Source of the DNA: CAVVJA01 sp963801715
Lineage (GTDB): Bacteria; Actinomycetota; Actinomycetes; Mycobacteriales; Jatrophihabitantaceae
DNA: 64,000 bases
Reading direction: 5' to 3'
Assembly: GCA_963801715.1 (NCBI GenBank)
Contig: CAWDGB010000022.1
Coordinates: 1-64,000 of the forward strand
Shown: positions 44,204 through 54,512 of the stretch, in pieces
How the letters are laid out: every line of letters begins with the position of its first letter
How positions within the stretch are numbered: the first letter of the stretch is position 1
Position numbers and translations under genes: made by a program
Notes under the pieces: generated by a model
Seen by the model: only the letters and a program-made list of their open reading frames with translations
Told to the model about the DNA's origin: nothing
Database searches by the model: none

Positions 44204-45182
44204 CCGTCGCGTGCGTCGAATCCGCACCAGGGACCAGGGCCGCCTCCGGCGCGTCGCCCCGCAGCCCGGACGCATCCAGGTCCGCGAGCCAGAGTCTTTG
44301 CAGCATATGCCAGTCGCTCGGATGAGCGGCGATGTGCGCGGCGAAGGCGTTCGCCAGCGTCTGGGTGCCGGTCGCGACCCGCTCCCGCATCCGGTGCTGC
44401 GCAAGAAGGTCGACGGGCGGCCCGATGTGCTGGCCCCAGCCGCCGTCACCGGTGAACCACAGGCCGACCGGCAGGAGGGTCGCGCCGGTCGTGGCCGCCA
44501 ACAGGGCCGGTCCGGCGGGCATCCGGGCCGTCGCCCCGAAAAACTCGACGTTCACTCCGGAACGCGACAGATCGCGGTCGGCGACGAGGCACACGCACTC
44601 ACCGCTACGCAACCGGGCGGCCAAGATCTCCGCGGCCGGCCGCGGCCCGCCGGTCAGCGCCAGCACCCGCATGCCGATGCCCTCCCGGTACGCCACGAAC
44701 CGGTCGTAGAGCGATTCCGGCCGGAGTCGCTCGGCGACGGTGGTGAACGGAACGCCGTGCTTGATGAGCCAGACGGCCGCGACATCCCAATTTCCCATGT
44801 GCGGCAGAGCCATAATCAGACCGCGGCCGGCCGCCATCGCCCGGTCAATGTGCTCTGCGCCTTCTGTGCCGGCTTCGACGCGAGCAGCAACCTCGTCGAG
44901 GTCCATCGTCGGCAGCCGGAACGTCTCCAGCCAGTACCGGCCGTACGAGCGCATCGCCGACTTGACCAACGCGTCGAGTTCTGGCTCGGAACACTGCGGA
45001 CCGACCACGCGCCGCAGGTTGGCCCGCAGTCTCTGGACACCCTTCGATTGCCGGCGCACGGCGACGTCCGCTGCGGCGCGGAAACCGGCGGCGGCGACCC
45101 GCTCGGGCAATCGTTTGATTGCCCCCCAGCCGGCCGCGAAGGCGAGGTCGAGGGCGCGGTCCCGAACGCTACGGGCGTTCAT
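44196..45182 (-). CDS. phosphatidylinositol mannoside acyltransferase (PatA-like)
   Basis: Protein of 328 aa in the lysophospholipid/lipid A acyltransferase family. The catalytic HX4D is ALPHMGNWDVAAVW (about 126-139). CLVADRDLSRSGVNVEFFG and AGPALLAATTGATLLPVGLW follow as in PatA/HtrB. In mycobacteria PatA acylates the mannose of PIM1. The ATG at 45182 overlaps the pgsA stop (ATGA), and pimA overlaps its end. Confidence 0.92.
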   Translation of the reverse strand: MNARSVRDRALDLAFAAGWGAIKRLPERVAAAGFRAAADVAVRRQSKGVQRLRANLRRVVGPQCSEPELDALVKSAMRSYGRYWLETFRLPTMDLDEVAARVEAGTEGAEHIDRAMAAGRGLIMALPHMGNWDVAAVWLIKHGVPFTTVAERLRPESLYDRFVAYREGIGMRVLALTGGPRPAAEILAARLRSGECVCLVADRDLSRSGVNVEFFGATARMPAGPALLAATTGATLLPVGLWFTGDGGWGQHIGPPVDLLAQHRMRERVATGTQTLANAFAAHIAAHPSDWHMLQRLWLADLDASGLRGDAPEAALVPGADSTHATGG

Positions 45183-45797
45183 GCCGCCGTCGTGTCCCGC
45201 GACTGCTGCCACACGGCTGCCATCCGCTGGCCGATCGTGACGGTGGATGCCACCACGAGGATCCAAAGCGCGGCGGCCTGCACGTACGGCACACGCAGAT
45301 GGTCCCCCGACAGCCCGGTACCCACGAGAACGATGATCAGACGTTCCGCCCGCTCGGCGATGCCCACCGTAGCGTTCAGGCCAAGACCTTCCGCGCGGGC
45401 CCGAATGTAGGACGTGAGCCCGCCCAGCACGAGGCACAACATGGCGGCGGCGAGCATCCACGGCTGGTCGTGCCGGGCGAAATACCAGGCGATGGACCCG
45501 AAGATCGCGGCGTCGGCGAGCCGGTCGCCCGTCGAATCGAGCACTGCGCCGAACTTGGTGGTCTTGCCGCTGGCCCGGGCCACCGCTCCGTCGAGGACAT
45601 CCAGCATCACGAAACCCCAGATCAGCAGGGTCCCGGAGAACCACCAGCCCTGAGTGAAGAAGATCAGCGCCGATGCCGTCGCACCCTACCGTGCCGGTGA
45701 TAGTGATGGCGTCCGGGGTTACGCCGTGCCGGGCGAGCCAGGCGCCAAACGGGTTGATCGTGTTACTCACCCATGCGCGGGCGTGGATGTTGAGCAC
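45179..45797 (-). CDS. pgsA: CDP-alcohol phosphatidyltransferase (phosphatidylinositol phosphate synthase type), frameshifted as sequenced
   Basis: About 205 aa after correction. The N-terminal LNIHARAWVSNTINPFGAWLARHGVTPDAIT is followed by an extra base near 45683-45689 (in gtagggtgcg). The second frame resumes with ASALIFFTQGWWFSGTLL and carries the whole catalytic signature DVLDGAVAR...GAVLDSTGDR. Several membrane helices are predicted. Linkage to the PIM acyltransferase and pimA indicates phosphatidylinositol-phosphate synthesis rather than phosphatidylglycerol. The GTG start is at 45797. As the lipid pathway is core, sequence error is likely. Confidence 0.9.
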
Positions 45798-46006
45798 GCG
45801 GACAGCGTCCCTTCGGGTGACTGCCCACCCGGACCGCCGCGCACGCTGCGACCTGGTGGTGCGCGCTCACGATAGCCGGATCAGCGGTGACGGATCTGGG
45901 AACCGCGCTTGTCCGCGCCCCGACGTTGGGTGTCGAATGCCAGAGAAGGTGCAATGTGCGGCGATACCCAGGCCGCCTGCGAACAAATCTCGTGGAGGTG
46001 GCCCTG

Positions 46007-48202
46007 ATGCCGACCAAGAAGTCCGCCGGCGACAAGCGCACGGCGGTGGGCACGTTCGAGACGGCCGACCGCCCCGAGAAGATCCGCAACGTCGCATTGG
46101 TAGGCCATTCCGGATCGGGGAAGACAACCCTGGTGGAGGCCCTGCTCGCGGCCACCGGCACGATCACCCGCGCCGGAACGGTGGCGGACGGATCGACGGT
46201 CAGCGATGCCGACCCGGTCGAGGTCGCCCAGCAACGGTCCGTCGCCCTGGCGGTGTGCCCACTCCGCCACGACGACATCGTCGTGAATCTCCTCGACACC
46301 CCCGGCTACCCGGACTTCACCGGCGAGCTGCGGGCGGGCCTGCGGGCAGCAGACGCCGCGCTGTTCGTGGTGTCCGCGGCGGAGGACATCGACCCGATCA
46401 CCTCGACCTTGTGGGAGGAGTGCGCCGCGCTCGGCACGCCGCGTGCGGTCGTCATGACGCGGCTGGACACCCCACGGGCCTCCTTCGACGACTGCGTCGC
46501 GGCCTGCCAGCGCGTGTTCGGCGGGGCCGACGGCCAGGCCGTGCTGCCGCTCTACCTGCCCGTCGCGCACGAGCCCGAGACGGCCCCGGAGGCTCTGGTA
46601 GGCCTGCTGAGCCGCCGGGTGTACGACTACGCATCCGGATTCCCGCCGAAGGTAACCGACCTGAGCGACGACGTCGCGGTTGCCGGCGACGTCGAGCAGG
46701 CGCGGAATGCGCTCATCGAGGCGATCATCAACAACAGCGAGGACGAGAGCCTGCTCGACCGTTACCTGTCCGGCGAGGACATCGGCGTGGATGTGCTCAT
46801 CGACGATCTGGAAACCGCGGTTGCGCGGGGAACCTTCTACCCCGTCGTGCCCGTGTGCTCAGGAACCGGTCTGGGTCTCGGCGAGCTCTTGGAGATCATC
46901 AGCGGCGGCTTCCCGTCGCCGGTTGAGCTCGATCCGCCCGCCGTCACGACCGTGACCGGCGGCCCGGCCAAACCCATCCAATGCGACCCGGCCGGGCCGC
47001 TGGTTGGCGAGGTCATCCGCACGTCCGTCGACCCCTACCAGGGCCGGCTGTCCATCCTGCGCATCTTCTCGGGCACGCTCACGCCGGACAGCGCTATCCA
47101 TATTTCCGGACACGGAGGCGCGTCGCGTGGGCATCCGGACCACGACACGGACGAGCGGGTCGGCCAGCTCTTCTCGCCGTTCGGCTCCGCGCTACGCCCG
47201 ATCGACAAGGCGGTAGCCGGTGACATCTGCGCGGTTGGTCGCCTCACCGTTGCCGAGACCGGGGACACCGTGTCGGACAAGGCTGCGCCGCTGCTGGTGG
47301 AACCCTGGTCGTTGCCCGAACCGCTCCTGCCGATCGCCGTCCAGGCGGCGACCCGGGGCGACGAAGACGCTCTTGCCAAGTCCCTCGGGCGGCTGACGGC
47401 GGGCGACCCCACGGTGCGGGTGGAACGCAGCCCGGACACCGGCCAGCTCGTGCTCTGGTGTCTGGGCGAGGCTCACGCCGATGTCGTACTGGATCGGCTG
47501 CGAGCGTCTGGAGCACGCGTCGACACCGTTCCGGTCAAGATCGCCGTGCGGGAGACGTTCACCGATGCCTCACGTGGCCACGGCCGTCTCGTCAAGCAGT
47601 CCGGCGGGCACGGTCAGTATGCGGTCTGCGACATCGAGGTCGCACCGCTCCCCCGCGGTTCCGGCGTGCAATTCGCCGAGAAAGTCGTCGGCGGCGCCGT
47701 GCCCTCCCAGTTCATCAGCTCGGTCGAGAAGGGCGTGCGATCGCAGCTGGAGCATGGCCTGGACAACGACCACATCCCGATCGTCGACGTGCAGGTCACC
47801 CTCCTGGACGGCAAGGCCCACAGCGTCGACTCGTCCGACGCCGCGTTTCAGATGGCCGGCGCCCTCGCGGTGAAGGACGCCGCGCCGAAGGGTGGCGTGT
47901 CGATGCTGGAGCCGCTCGCGACCGTGGACATCACCGTGCCCGACGCGTACGTCGGTTCGGTACTGTCCGATATGTCCGGGCGACGGGGTCGGGTCACCGG
48001 AACCGAGCCCGATCCCACGGCCCCCCACGGCATGGAACGGACGGTCGTGCACGGCGAGGTGCCCGAGGCCGAGCTCACCCGGTACGCGATCGTCCTGCGC
48101 TCGCTCACGGCCGGGACCGGCCATTTCGCGCGCCGGTTCGCCCGCTACGAGGTCGTACCGCAGCACGTCGCCGCCCAATTCCGCGAGGCTGCCAGGACCT
48201 GA
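46007..48202 (+). CDS. elongation factor G-like protein EF-G2
   Basis: Translational GTPase of 731 aa from the ATG at 46007 (GGAGGT upstream). G1 is GHSGSGKTTLVEALL rather than the GHIDAGKTT type, and G3 is DTPGYPDF. G4 reads VVMTRLD where EF-G has NKMD. Domains IV and V are present (KQSGGHGQYAVCDIEV, MSGRRGRVTGTEPDP). This is the FusA2 group, distinct from the essential EF-G; its cellular role is not settled. It diverges from pgsA across a 209-bp gap in which no strong promoter or RNA was recognised. Confidence 0.9.
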   Translation: MPTKKSAGDKRTAVGTFETADRPEKIRNVALVGHSGSGKTTLVEALLAATGTITRAGTVADGSTVSDADPVEVAQQRSVALAVCPLRHDDIVVNLLDTPGYPDFTGELRAGLRAADAALFVVSAAEDIDPITSTLWEECAALGTPRAVVMTRLDTPRASFDDCVAACQRVFGGADGQAVLPLYLPVAHEPETAPEALVGLLSRRVYDYASGFPPKVTDLSDDVAVAGDVEQARNALIEAIINNSEDESLLDRYLSGEDIGVDVLIDDLETAVARGTFYPVVPVCSGTGLGLGELLEIISGGFPSPVELDPPAVTTVTGGPAKPIQCDPAGPLVGEVIRTSVDPYQGRLSILRIFSGTLTPDSAIHISGHGGASRGHPDHDTDERVGQLFSPFGSALRPIDKAVAGDICAVGRLTVAETGDTVSDKAAPLLVEPWSLPEPLLPIAVQAATRGDEDALAKSLGRLTAGDPTVRVERSPDTGQLVLWCLGEAHADVVLDRLRASGARVDTVPVKIAVRETFTDASRGHGRLVKQSGGHGQYAVCDIEVAPLPRGSGVQFAEKVVGGAVPSQFISSVEKGVRSQLEHGLDNDHIPIVDVQVTLLDGKAHSVDSSDAAFQMAGALAVKDAAPKGGVSMLEPLATVDITVPDAYVGSVLSDMSGRRGRVTGTEPDPTAPHGMERTVVHGEVPEAELTRYAIVLRSLTAGTGHFARRFARYEVVPQHVAAQFREAART

Positions 48203-48306
48203 GCGCATTCCGGCCGGCTTCGGGTCGAGCGCCGGTCGCCGACCCTCAGCGCAGCCGTCGGGGCCGGATCGGCCATGATGCATGGACAGTCGGCTGAACC
48301 GATCGT

Positions 48307-48350
48307 GATCTTGGAGCTGCTGCCCTAGAGCGAACCGTAAGTCCAAGATC
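48307..48350. terminator. convergent-gap hairpin, copy 2 of a repeated element
   Basis: Perfect 9-bp arms gatcttgga (48307-48315) and tccaagatc (48342-48350) flank a 26-base loop between the convergent EF-G2 and HerA-like genes. It shares gtaagtccaagatc with copy 1 at 25164-25208. Termination in both directions is possible; there is no U-tract. Confidence 0.45.
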
Positions 48351-48374
48351 CTCGGTGCTTCTGGACGGCGTTCT

Positions 48375-50009
48375 TCATCGGCGGCGGGTGCGGCGCCGCC
48401 GGCGGGGCGCCGTCCCGAACAGATCCCGGGTGATCTCCCGGCCGACCGTGCTACCGGCGCTGCGCGCAAATGATCCGAGCACGGCACCGAACAGTCCGCC
48501 CGCCGTGTCCGCGAAGCCACCCGGCGGAGAGCCGGCTCGAGAGGCGGCCTGGGGCGCACGCTCTGCGGGCTCCGCAGTTTCCGCGGGCGCCTCCGGCTCC
48601 TCGGCCGGAGGCGCGGCGAGTTTGGCGGTCAGGCGCTCATAGGCGGACTCGCGATCTAGCGATTGTCCGTATCGGGCCTGGAGGGGCGATCCGGCCACTG
48701 CGTGCTCCTGGGCGGCCGGATCGATCTGCGCCATCCACGATCGCGGCGCTCGCAGGCGGGTCCAGGCCACCGGCGTGGGCGCACCGGATTCGGCCAGCAC
48801 CGTGATCACCGCTTCGCCGGTGCCTAGCTGGGTGAGCGCCTCGGACAGGTCGTAGTCCTTGGTCTTCGGATACGTCTTCACGGCCTTGGCCAAGGCGGCC
48901 GCGTCGTCGGGTGTGAACGCGCGCAGCGCGTGCTGTACCCGATTGCCCAGCTGGCCGAGCACGGAGTCGGGCACGTCGGTGGGATTCTGCGTCACGAAAT
49001 AGATGCCGACGCCTTTCGACCGAATCAGACGCACGGTCTGGGTGACGGCCTCGAGGAACGCCTTGCTCGCGTCGTTGAACAGCAAGTGCGCCTCGTCGAA
49101 GAAGAACACCAACTTGGGCTTGTCGAGGTCGCCAACCTCAGGCAGCTCGTGGAACAGATCAGCGAGGAGCCACATCAGGAAGGTGCTGAACAGCGTCGGC
49201 CGATCCTGCAGGTTGGCCAGCTCCATCGAGCTGATCACTCCCCGACCTTGCTCGTCGGTGCGCAGCAGATCCGCCGTGTCGAACTCCGGCTCACCGAAGA
49301 ACACGTCGCCACCTTGTGTTTCCAGCGTGATGAGTTGTCGCAGGATGACGCCAGCGGTCGAGCTGGACAGCCCGCCTAGGCTTTTCAGATCAGCTTTTCC
49401 TTCGTCGCTCGTCAGGTACTGGATCACGGCCCGGAGGTCCTTGAGGTCAAGCAGCGGCAGGCCGGCCGCGTCGGCGTAGTGGAAGATCAGGCCCAGCGAC
49501 GATTCCTGCGTGCTGTTGCAGCCGAGCACCTTGGCCAGCAGCGTCGGACCGAAGGAGGTCATCGTGGCCCGCAGTGGAGCGCCGGAACCCACTCCGCCGA
49601 GGGCCAGGAATTCCACCGGGTAGGCCGTTGGCGCCCAGTCGTCGCCGGTGTCAGCCGCTCGCTGGGAGATCCGGTCGTTGGACCTGCCCGCCTGCGACAG
49701 TCCGGACAGGTCGCCTTTGATGTCGGCGATCACCACCGGGACTCCCGCAGCGGATAGCTGCTCGGTGAGCACCTGAAGGGTCTTCGTCTTGCCGGTGCCG
49801 GTAGCCCCGGCGATGAGTCCGTGCCGATTGACCATCGCGAGTGGAACCCGGATGCGGGCCCGCGGATACGACGTGCCGTCGAGGAGAACGGACCCCATCT
49901 CCAGCGCCGCACCCGCGGATTCGTACCCGCTCGCAATCCGCTCGGCGTCGTCAGCACGGGCATTTGCCTCGTCTGCGGGCGTCGATGAGGACGGTGGAGT
50001 CTCGGTCAT
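48375..50009 (-). CDS. HerA-like helicase/ATPase (DUF853)
   Basis: Protein of 544 aa. Walker A is IAGATGTGKTKTLQVL (about 70-85) and Walker B is LVFFFDEAHLLF. FFGEPEFDTADLLR and VYFVTQNPTDVPDSVLGQLGNRVQHALRAFT-type text mark the DUF853/HerA group. The C-terminal 70 residues are Ala/Pro/Glu-rich and end in a basic RRRRRRTRRR tail. HerA-family motors translocate DNA, but no NurA partner is nearby and the function is unproven. The ATG at 50009 with AGGAG was chosen over one 18 codons upstream. Confidence 0.88.
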   Translation of the reverse strand: MTETPPSSSTPADEANARADDAERIASGYESAGAALEMGSVLLDGTSYPRARIRVPLAMVNRHGLIAGATGTGKTKTLQVLTEQLSAAGVPVVIADIKGDLSGLSQAGRSNDRISQRAADTGDDWAPTAYPVEFLALGGVGSGAPLRATMTSFGPTLLAKVLGCNSTQESSLGLIFHYADAAGLPLLDLKDLRAVIQYLTSDEGKADLKSLGGLSSSTAGVILRQLITLETQGGDVFFGEPEFDTADLLRTDEQGRGVISSMELANLQDRPTLFSTFLMWLLADLFHELPEVGDLDKPKLVFFFDEAHLLFNDASKAFLEAVTQTVRLIRSKGVGIYFVTQNPTDVPDSVLGQLGNRVQHALRAFTPDDAAALAKAVKTYPKTKDYDLSEALTQLGTGEAVITVLAESGAPTPVAWTRLRAPRSWMAQIDPAAQEHAVAGSPLQARYGQSLDRESAYERLTAKLAAPPAEEPEAPAETAEPAERAPQAASRAGSPPGGFADTAGGLFGAVLGSFARSAGSTVGREITRDLFGTAPRRRRRTRRR

Positions 50010-50075
50010 GGGCGGTCTCCTGCACGACGACAGCTGGACCGTCGTACCGTACCGATCTCCCAACCTGGTGGCCGG

Positions 50076-51624
50076 CTACTCCTTGGGGAGTTTGAGCTTG
50101 CTCAGATCCGGCATCTTCGTGCCAGGCGGTAGCTGCGGAGGCACGCCGCCGAGTGAGCCGAGCCCACCGGGCAGGCCGCCCGGCATACCACCTATTCCCC
50201 GCGGAAGTCCGGCGGGCGTCCTCGGCGGAGTGGGACCGCGACCGGATCCGGAGCGCCCCTTCTTGCCCTTGCGGCCTTTCGCGGACTTGGTGTTCTTCCG
50301 TCGCGCGCCCGGCAGGCCCATGGCGCCACCCATCTGCTGCATCATCTTGCGGGCCTCGAAGAATCGGTCGACGAGGTTGTTCACCTCGCTGACCGAGACG
50401 CCGGAACCGTGAGCGATACGAAGCCGGCGGGACCCGTTGATCATTTTCGGGTTCTCTCGCTCCGCCGGCGTCATCGACCGGATGATGGCTGCTGTCCGAT
50501 CGAGGTCCCGGTCATCGACCTGGCTGATCGCCTCCTTCATCTGCCCCATGCCCGGCAGCATCCCGAGCAGATTCGAGATGGGCCCCATCCGACGAATCGC
50601 CTGCAGCTGCTCGAGAAAGTCTTCCAGTGTGAACTCATTGCCGGTGCCCAGCTTGGCGGCCATCTGCTCCGCTTCGGCCTGGTCGAAAGTGCGCTCGGCC
50701 TGCTCGATGAGGGTCAGCATGTCGCCCATCCCGAGGATGCGTGACGCCATCCGGTCGGGATGGAAGACATCGAAGTCCTCGAGCTTCTCGCCGTTGGACG
50801 CGAACATGATCGGCTCACCGGTGACGTACCGGACGGACAGCGCCGCACCGCCGCGCGCGTCTCCGTCGAGCTTGGTGAGTACGACACCGGTGAAGCCGAC
50901 TCCGTCGCGGAAGGCCTCGCGCGGTGTTTACCGCGTCCTGTCCGACCATGGCGTCGACGACGAACAGGATCTCCTGGGGCTGGACGGCGTCACGGATTGC
51001 CGCGGCCTGGTTCATCATCTCGGTGTCGATGCCGAGCCGCCCGGCCGTGTCGACGATCACCATGTCGTGCTGGGCCCGACGAGCGAAGTCGATGGAGTCA
51101 CGCGCGACCTGAATCGGGTCACCCACGCCGTTGCCGGGCTGTGGCGCGAACACCGGAAGGCCGGCCCGCTGGCCGACGACCTGGAGTTGCGTCACCGCGT
51201 TAGGCCGTTGCAGATCGGCGGCAACGAGCACCGGCGTGTGGCCCTGGGCACTCAGCCAACGACCGAGCTTTCCCGCGAGTGTTGTCTTACCGGAGCCCTG
51301 CAAGCCCGCCAGCATGATCACCGTCGGCGGCGTCTTGGCGAACTGCATCCGGCGGGTCTCTCCGCCGAGGATGGCGATGAGCTCCTCGTCGACGATCTTG
51401 ATGACCTGTTGCGCGGGATTCAGCGCGCGAGATACCTCCTCGCCGCGGGCCCGCTCCCTGATCGCCCCGATGAATTGGCGCACGACCGGCAACGCGACGT
51501 CCGCCTCGAGCAGCGCTATGCGGATCTCGCGGGCCGTCGCGTCGATGTCGGCGTCCGAGAGCCGGCCCTTGCCGCGCAGGCTGGTGAAGACCGCGCCCAG
51601 GCGATCGGACAGAGTGTCGAACAC
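50076..51624 (-). CDS. ffh: signal recognition particle protein Ffh (SRP54), frameshifted as sequenced
   Basis: About 515 aa after correction. The NG domain has GLQGSGKTTLAGKL and VIVDTAGRLGID. The frame then breaks in AVNTA near 50916-50924 through one extra base. The continuation FRDGVGFTGVVLTKLDGDARGG is present in the next frame, followed by the methionine-rich M domain (MLGMLPGMGQMKEAI, GSRRLRIAHGSGVSV). It guides nascent membrane proteins to the translocon with 4.5S RNA and FtsY. The gene is essential, so an indel error is more likely than inactivation. The start is GTG at 51624. Confidence 0.93.
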
Positions 51625-51688
51625 GAGGCAGACCCTTCGATCGGTAGTCCGGTCCCAGGGTAGTCGGGACGCAGACAGCGACCGGCGG

Positions 51689-52454
<766 letters not shown>

Positions 52455-52474
52455 GCAGATCTCCTTCCCCCGTG

Positions 52475-52810
52475 TCAGAGGTCACCCCGCGGGCCGGCGG
52501 TTGCCTGAGCCGTCTTTGCTCCGATGAGCCGGGACAGAGTATCGACGAAAGCCGCCGCGTTCTCGGTGTCCGGCGTCGGGAGCATCGCCAGCACCGGGGT
52601 GTCGATGCCGGCATCGACATACGCCCGCAACCTTCCCAAGTCGAGGCGAGGGCGAGCGGCGTAAAACGCATCCGTTCCGGCCACCTCCGCCGTCCGGATG
52701 TCGGTGTATCCCGCGGCCGCAAGTGCCGGAACCAGGGCGGCGTGATCGGCGAGTGACACGCCGGTGACCGGAATGGTCATGCCCCATCGCACGACCCGGT
52801 CGGGCGTCAT
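52475..52810 (-). pseudogene. remnant of an LLM-class (F420-type) flavin-dependent oxidoreductase
   Basis: A frame of 111 codons, against about 330 for the family. Residues 10-49 (TIPVTGVSLADHAALVPALA, GYTDIRTAEVAGTDAF) look like the N-terminal strand-helix of F420-dependent luciferase-like enzymes. Residues 54-100 (RLRAYVDAGIDTPVLAML) look like the C-terminal end. The central barrel is absent, which suggests an internal deletion that kept frame. A small functional protein cannot be ruled out. It lies between the SDR and the VIT1-like gene. Confidence 0.5.
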
Positions 52811-52811
52811 G

Positions 52812-53516
52812 TCAGCCAGTCACCATGTCGAACAGGCTGCCGACCCCGAACGTGACTGCGGCGGCGAATGTTCCGAGCAGGAGTTGGCGAGTTCCAGAGA
52901 AGATCCAGCTGCGACTGGTGAATTGCGCAGTCAGCGCCCCGGCACCGAACAGCGCGGCGAGCGACAGCACAGCCGAGATCACCAGCGAGGTCGAGCCCAC
53001 CAAGTACGGCAGGAGCGGGATCATCGCGCCGACTGTGAACGACGCGAACGACGAGCCCGCCGCGGTCCAGGGGCTCGGTAGCGCCGTCGGATTGACCCCG
53101 AACTCAGCCATTGCGTGGACCGACAACGCCTCGTCCGGGTCGCGCGAGATCTGCTCGGCGACCTGATGCGCAACCGCTGGCTCGACGCCCCGGTCGACGA
53201 AGCTTTGCGCAAGTTCTGCCTCCTCGGCCGCGGCGTTGACCCGAAGCTCGCGCCGCTCGATCTCGATTTCGGCATGGGCCGATTCGTTCTGGCTCTGCAC
53301 CGAGACATACTCGCCGGTCGCCATGGAGAAGGCACCGCCGACGAGCCCGGCGAGCCCGGCGAGCGCCACGGACGTGCTGTCGGCATTGGCGCCGGCGACC
53401 CCGGCGATCAGCGCGAAGTTGGACACCAGACCGTCCATCATCCCGAACACCGTCGGCCGCAACCATCCGCCGGTCACGGAACGATGCTGGTGGTGGACCT
53501 CCGCACCACCAGTCAT
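52812..53516 (-). CDS. VIT1/CCC1-family transporter
   Basis: Membrane protein of 234 aa. An N-terminal helix pair (GWLRPTVFGMMDGLVSNFALIAGVAGA) and GAFSMATGEYVSVQSQNESAHAEIEIERREL match the VIT/CCC1 family, followed by an acidic cytoplasmic region and three further helices. Family members carry iron or manganese out of the cytosol. Substrate is inferred. The ATG at 53516 overlaps the lgt stop (ATGA). Confidence 0.9.
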   Translation of the reverse strand: MTGGAEVHHQHRSVTGGWLRPTVFGMMDGLVSNFALIAGVAGANADSTSVALAGLAGLVGGAFSMATGEYVSVQSQNESAHAEIEIERRELRVNAAAEEAELAQSFVDRGVEPAVAHQVAEQISRDPDEALSVHAMAEFGVNPTALPSPWTAAGSSFASFTVGAMIPLLPYLVGSTSLVISAVLSLAALFGAGALTAQFTSRSWIFSGTRQLLLGTFAAAVTFGVGSLFDMVTG

Positions 53517-54472
53517 CCGTCTGCCTCGCCGGAGGCCGCAGACGATCGTGCGTCGTCGCGATCGACCGGTCCGGGTTCGCTCTCACCGGGGCCGGGTTCG
53601 CTCTCACCAGGGCCGGTTTCGCTGTCGCGCGGGCGGGTGTAGAGCGATTCGTCTGGCTGAGACCGATGGCGAATGAACCAGACGAGCGCGCCGAGGAACA
53701 CCACGATGGCGGTCCAGTCGTTCAGGCGCACGCCGAGAAACTCGTGGGCAAAGTCCGATCGCAGCGCCTCGATCCACGCCCGCCCGGCCGCATAGCCCAT
53801 CGCGTAGAGCGCGAATTCGTTTCCTCGGCCGAGCGTCCACCGACGAGCCGCCCAGATCAGCGCGAACCCCAACGCGATGTCCCAGAGCGACTCGTACAGG
53901 AATGTCGGTTGGTAGTACCCCTGAACGGTGCTCCCGGTTCCACAGTCGACGGCATGCCCGGCGACGGTGTCGAAGCAATGAATCTGCAGCTTCCACGGCA
54001 CGCTCGTCGGGCCGCCGAACAATTCGTTGTTGAACCAGTTGCCCCACCGACCGATGCCCTGGGCGAACGCGAGCCCGGGCGCCGCAGCGTCGGCGAAAGC
54101 GGTGAGACGGATGCCTTTTCGCCGACATCCGATCCACGCTCCGAGGACGCCCATGGCCACGGCTCCCCAGATGCCGAGGCCGCCGTCCCAGATCTTCAGG
54201 GCATCGATCGGGTGCCGGCCCGACCCGAAGTATTTTTCGCCGTCGGTGATGACGTGGTACAGCCGGCCGCCGATGATGCCGAAAATGATCGCCCAGAACG
54301 CGACGTCCCAGACGTCCTCGTCCCGGCCGCCACGCGCCCGCCACCGACGGAGGGTGAGCGCGACGCACACGAAGATGCCGGCAACGATGCACAGCGCGTA
54401 GGCGCGGACCGGCAACGGTCCGAGATGCCAGACGGCCTGAGTTGGGCTCGGGATGCTGGCCACACTGCGCAC
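53513..54472 (-). CDS. lgt: prolipoprotein diacylglyceryl transferase
   Basis: Seven-helix membrane enzyme of 319 aa that attaches diacylglycerol to the lipobox cysteine of lipoproteins. Signature text: GGRLYHVITDGEKYF, AFAQGIGRWGNWFNNELFGGPT (the Lgt motif near residue 135) and QPTFLYESLWDIAL. The C-tail holds a short tandem repeat (GPGESEP twice) coded by an 18-bp DNA repeat around 53576-53615. The GTG at 54472 and another GTG three codons later are both possible. Proximity to trpA matches other actinobacteria. Confidence 0.95.
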   Translation of the reverse strand: MRSVASIPSPTQAVWHLGPLPVRAYALCIVAGIFVCVALTLRRWRARGGRDEDVWDVAFWAIIFGIIGGRLYHVITDGEKYFGSGRHPIDALKIWDGGLGIWGAVAMGVLGAWIGCRRKGIRLTAFADAAAPGLAFAQGIGRWGNWFNNELFGGPTSVPWKLQIHCFDTVAGHAVDCGTGSTVQGYYQPTFLYESLWDIALGFALIWAARRWTLGRGNEFALYAMGYAAGRAWIEALRSDFAHEFLGVRLNDWTAIVVFLGALVWFIRHRSQPDESLYTRPRDSETGPGESEPGPGESEPGPVDRDDARSSAASGEADG

Positions 54473-54512
54473 TCCGTCACCGTAGACGAGATCGCATCGC
54501 TACGTTCAGGAC

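Noticed and set aside
45798..46006. Hidden small gene or RNA in the largest gap (pgsA/EF-G2)
   Set aside because: No tRNA fold, conserved hairpin or convincing promoter pair was seen; a 40-codon upstream extension of EF-G2 is not protein-like.
48375..50009. HerA-like ATPase as part of an anti-phage defence system
   Set aside because: No nuclease partner (NurA, DUF4297, Sir2) is adjacent, and the neighbours are housekeeping genes.
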